DNA of 64,000 bases, from the NCBI RefSeq assembly GCF_027912495.1, contig NZ_CP115463.1, forward strand, positions 2,255,501 to 2,319,500, given 5' to 3'. Of the stretch, positions 62,198 to 64,000 are shown piece after piece; position 1 is the first letter of the stretch, and every line of letters starts with the position of its first letter. The notes under the pieces were generated by a model. It worked only from the letters and a program-made list of their open reading frames with translations. It did not search any database and was not told where the DNA came from. This DNA is from Caulobacter sp. NIBR1757. GTDB taxonomy: Bacteria > Pseudomonadota > Alphaproteobacteria > Caulobacterales > Caulobacteraceae. The translations under genes were made by a program, and so were the position numbers.

Positions 62198-62518
62198 ATG
62201 AGCAAGTCAGTCACCAAGCAGATCGCCAACGAGGTGGACGACGTCTTTGACGACGTGGTCCACAATCTGAAGAAGCTCGCCAAGCACCTGGGGGAGGACA
62301 CCACCGATGCCCTGTCCCGAACGGCGACCAGTGTGGCCCACTCCGCGATCGAGCTGATCGAGGACGCCAAAGCCCAAACGAAGGTGATCGCGGAGACCGC
62401 CGGCAAGGAGGCCCGTGAGCATCCGGCCGCCACCGCCGCCGCGACCGCCGCCATGGTGGCCGCCGCCGTCGGGCTCATCGGCCTGGCTGTCGCCCATCGC
62501 CGCAAACCGGCCGCCTGA
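62198..62518 (+). CDS. DUF883/ElaB-like membrane-anchored protein
   Basis: A 106-residue protein: a helical, charged N-terminal part (VDDVFDDVVHNLKKLAKHLG, AIELIEDAKAQTKVIAETAG) and one C-terminal hydrophobic helix (AATAAMVAAAVGLIGLAVAH) ending in RRKPAA. This matches the DUF883 family, which includes E. coli ElaB, YgaM and YqjD, some of which bind ribosomes at the membrane in stationary phase. Under box 6 and ended by a strong terminator. Confidence 0.8.
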   Translation: MSKSVTKQIANEVDDVFDDVVHNLKKLAKHLGEDTTDALSRTATSVAHSAIELIEDAKAQTKVIAETAGKEAREHPAATAAATAAMVAAAVGLIGLAVAHRRKPAA

Positions 62519-62541
62519 CCAATAACCATCGGTCAGAGCAA

Positions 62542-62578
62542 CCGCCCCGAGGCGTTGTGCCTCGGGGCGGGCTTTGTT
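62542..62578 (+). terminator. Rho-independent terminator after the DUF883-like gene
   Basis: CCGCCCCGAGGC (62542-62553) and GCCTCGGGGCGG (62559-62570) form a perfect 12-bp stem with a GTTGT loop, followed by GCTTTGTT. Confidence 0.85.
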
Positions 62579-62606
62579 CGCCGCCCCTTGGGCCAGCCGT
62601 TCTGGG

Positions 62607-63611
62607 CTAAAGGTGCCCGGGCGATGTCGGCTGCAGAAGCTCGAGCCCCAGGGCACGGTAGTGGGCCGCCGGGACCAGATCCCCCGCCTCGACCGCGACG
62701 GCCATGCGAACGGCCGCCCGAAGCGCCATGAACAGCGGCAGCAGGGCGAGGGCCTCTTCTGGCTGGGCGAGGCTCTCCCAGTACTGGGTCATGGCGACGT
62801 GGGCGAGTTCGTCCAGGCCCCGCGCCCGCAGGTCCATGAGCAGGAAGGCCAGGTCGTAGAGCACGTCGGCCGTCGCCAGGGCCGGATCAAATTCCAGGGC
62901 GTCGAACGGCGTAACCCGGCCCTCGAACACACAGATGTTGCGCAGATGAAGATCGCCGTGCCCGCGGCGGACCCAACCGGCCTTGCGGCGCGCTTCGATC
63001 ATCGGGGCATGCCGCGCGACCTCGTGCTCCAGCGCGCCGAACAGCACCTCGGATCCTGGCCGCAGATCCAGCGCCGCAGCCCCTTCCGCTTCTGTCCGAC
63101 GCAGTCCGTCGATGATCCGGCGATAGTCGACCGCATGACCCGCCTCGAACTGCGGGGGCTGGCGGGCGTGAAAGGCGGCGATGGCCTTGACGGTGTCGCG
63201 GACCAGCTCGGCCGTGAGCCGGCCGGCCTCAGCCATGTCATCGAGCAGGGCGCCATCGGGAAACCGGCGCATGACCACAACCCAATCCACCGGCCGGCCC
63301 GCGCCGCCGATATGGAAGGCGCCGGCCGTGTCCCGGACCACCGGCGCCACGGTCTCGTAGAGGTCCGGAGCCAGGGCTCGATTGACCGCGAGCTCAGCCT
63401 CGCAGGCCTCCCGCCGGGCTTCCAGCGTCGACATGTCCCAGAAGGGGTGCCGGAGGCTTCGCTTCAGCTTGTAGACGCGATCAGGGCCCAGAAAGACGTA
63501 CGACATATGGGTTTCCAGGCGCCGCAAGGGGCGGCTGTCTCCTGTCGCAAGTCCAGTCTCCAGCGCCGCGACGAGGGCCTTCTGATCATCCTTCGAGCGT
63601 AATCCGTCCAT
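62607..63611 (-). CDS. Phosphotransferase-like protein (APH/kinase fold)
   Basis: A 334-residue protein of the aminoglycoside phosphotransferase-like kinase fold: YVFLGPDRVYKLKRSLRHPF with the ATP-binding Lys, VDWVVVMRRFPDGALLDDMA, RRGHGDLHLRNICVFEGRVT with the catalytic HGDLHLRN loop and FDALEFDPALATADVLYDLA with the metal-binding Asp. In many relatives this domain is fused to a C-terminal P-loop domain; here the protein ends after the kinase part. ATG 63611 is preceded by GGAGAGG; the longer frame runs through box 7. Confidence 0.83.
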   Translation of the reverse strand: MDGLRSKDDQKALVAALETGLATGDSRPLRRLETHMSYVFLGPDRVYKLKRSLRHPFWDMSTLEARREACEAELAVNRALAPDLYETVAPVVRDTAGAFHIGGAGRPVDWVVVMRRFPDGALLDDMAEAGRLTAELVRDTVKAIAAFHARQPPQFEAGHAVDYRRIIDGLRRTEAEGAAALDLRPGSEVLFGALEHEVARHAPMIEARRKAGWVRRGHGDLHLRNICVFEGRVTPFDALEFDPALATADVLYDLAFLLMDLRARGLDELAHVAMTQYWESLAQPEEALALLPLFMALRAAVRMAVAVEAGDLVPAAHYRALGLELLQPTSPGHL

Positions 63612-63698
63612 CACCCCTCTCCGGGTCGGCGGCGGAGCGCGGCCCACGCTCACGGCCACACTATCCTCAAAGTATCCGCCCTGTCGCGAGGCAAGACC

Positions 63699-63712
63699 TT
63701 GACCCCGATCAA
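63699..63712 (-). promoter_or_regulatory. FNR/FixK-type box 7 (TTGACCCCGATCAA)
   Basis: A perfect TTGAC-N4-ATCAA palindrome; centre 94 bp before the minus-strand ATG 63611, predicted start near 63664. Confidence 0.75.
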
Positions 63713-63859
63713 CAGCGCGGCGGAGGTTGGCTGGCCACGTCCGACGAGATGCGCACTTCCCTTTCGCTGTAGCCCTCCAACCCCACATTGGAGGAGATGG
63801 ACAAACGAAGTAAGACGAAGTAGAAATATTTCGCTTGTATTAATTACGGTCCGTCCAAA

Positions 63860-64000
63860 TTGGATCCTCTAAGCGACGTCATAGCCCTGCTGCGGCCGAA
63901 CACGGCCATCTCCAAGCCAATCACCGGGCGGGGGCGCTGGGGCGTTCGCTACGCGGCACATGATGCCCCCGGCTTCACGATCGTTCTGAAAGGCGCCTGC
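63860..64000 (+). CDS. AraC-family transcriptional regulator, N-terminal part only
   Basis: The frame starting at TTG 63860 reads DPLSDVIALLRPNTAISKPI, then GRWGVRYAAHDAPGFTIVLKGAC and runs off the right edge. This is the typical beginning of AraC-family regulators with a cupin_6 sensor domain (DPLSD-x-L-x-LLRP...). No ATG or GTG lies in frame upstream before stops become likely, so the TTG is the probable start, with no strong ribosome-binding site. The A/T-rich stretch 63820-63850 upstream may hold the promoter. Confidence 0.75.
   Translation, partial: MDPLSDVIALLRPNTAISKPITGRGRWGVRYAAHDAPGFTIVLKGAC

Overview
The window looks like chromosome of a Caulobacteraceae alphaproteobacterium (Caulobacter/Phenylobacterium type). 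The base composition is GC-rich, with codons ending mostly in C or G. Two genes are close to diagnostic: an spmX homologue (muramidase-like stalk/pole organiser, 10283-11911) and a mipZ homologue (division-site ATPase, 23184-24038). Adaptor and chaperone genes clpS-clpA, a phasin gene and a leucine/isovalerate (liu) degradation set fit the same group. Genus-level placement is inference.

Layout. 1-1500 is accessory-looking: an unknown truncated ORF, a YefM/YoeB toxin-antitoxin pair whose toxin carries an in-frame amber stop, an orphan VapB-like antitoxin and a FliN-like SpoA-domain protein. 1.5-10.2 kb is housekeeping: lipB, two DUF805 membrane proteins, pccA, msrB, tRNA-Leu(GAG), a small GIY-YIG nuclease next to REP-like hairpins, and mgtE. 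10.2-11.9 kb is spmX behind a sigma-54-like promoter. 12-21.2 kb holds the leucine catabolic genes liuA, liuB, liuC and liuD, interrupted by a patatin gene on the other strand and by a DUF3667 membrane-protein gene between liuC and liuD. 21.6-28.4 kb has DUF1489, panC, mipZ, a DnaJ-like gene, HIT, GNAT/GDPD/RidA genes and a phasin with PhaR-type operator palindromes. 28.7-38.7 kb has a SPOR-domain D,D-carboxypeptidase, a CNT nucleoside transporter, a low-bias secreted hydrolase with an unknown partner, an SDR, a SEC-C protein, clpA and clpS. 39.2-52.5 kb has GST, a DinB polymerase with an N-terminal zinc ribbon, an alpha-methylacyl-CoA racemase-like enzyme, a YihY protein, a TusA-like protein, a large periplasmic propeller-amidohydrolase, nitronate monooxygenase, a prepilin peptidase, a MaoC-like protein and an alpha/beta hydrolase.

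52.6-63.7 kb is the most coherent block. Seven perfect TTGAC-N4-RTCAA boxes and one nine-of-ten match (the FNR/FixK recognition sequence) precede a quinone-reductase-like gene, hsp20 plus an alcohol dehydrogenase gene, an MBL/beta-CASP hydrolase, an apparently gene-less stretch, a usp-usp-quinone reductase operon, a cupin, a DUF883-like protein and a phosphotransferase-like gene. A Crp/Fnr-family regulator with an FNR-type recognition helix but no N-terminal iron-sulfur cysteine cluster is encoded in the middle. I read this as a compact FixK-like low-oxygen/redox stress regulon. The window ends in the N-terminus of an AraC-family regulator.

Intergenic DNA is rich in structure: a family of 37-nt REP-like hairpins starting GGGGAC, several long perfect inverted repeats, a perfect 16-18 bp palindrome that occurs twice with a similar downstream promoter layout, a candidate structured RNA at 43029-43140, and an isolated 17-nt exact match to the 3' end of 16S rRNA as I remember it. 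No CRISPR array, rRNA operon, insertion sequence or prophage was seen.
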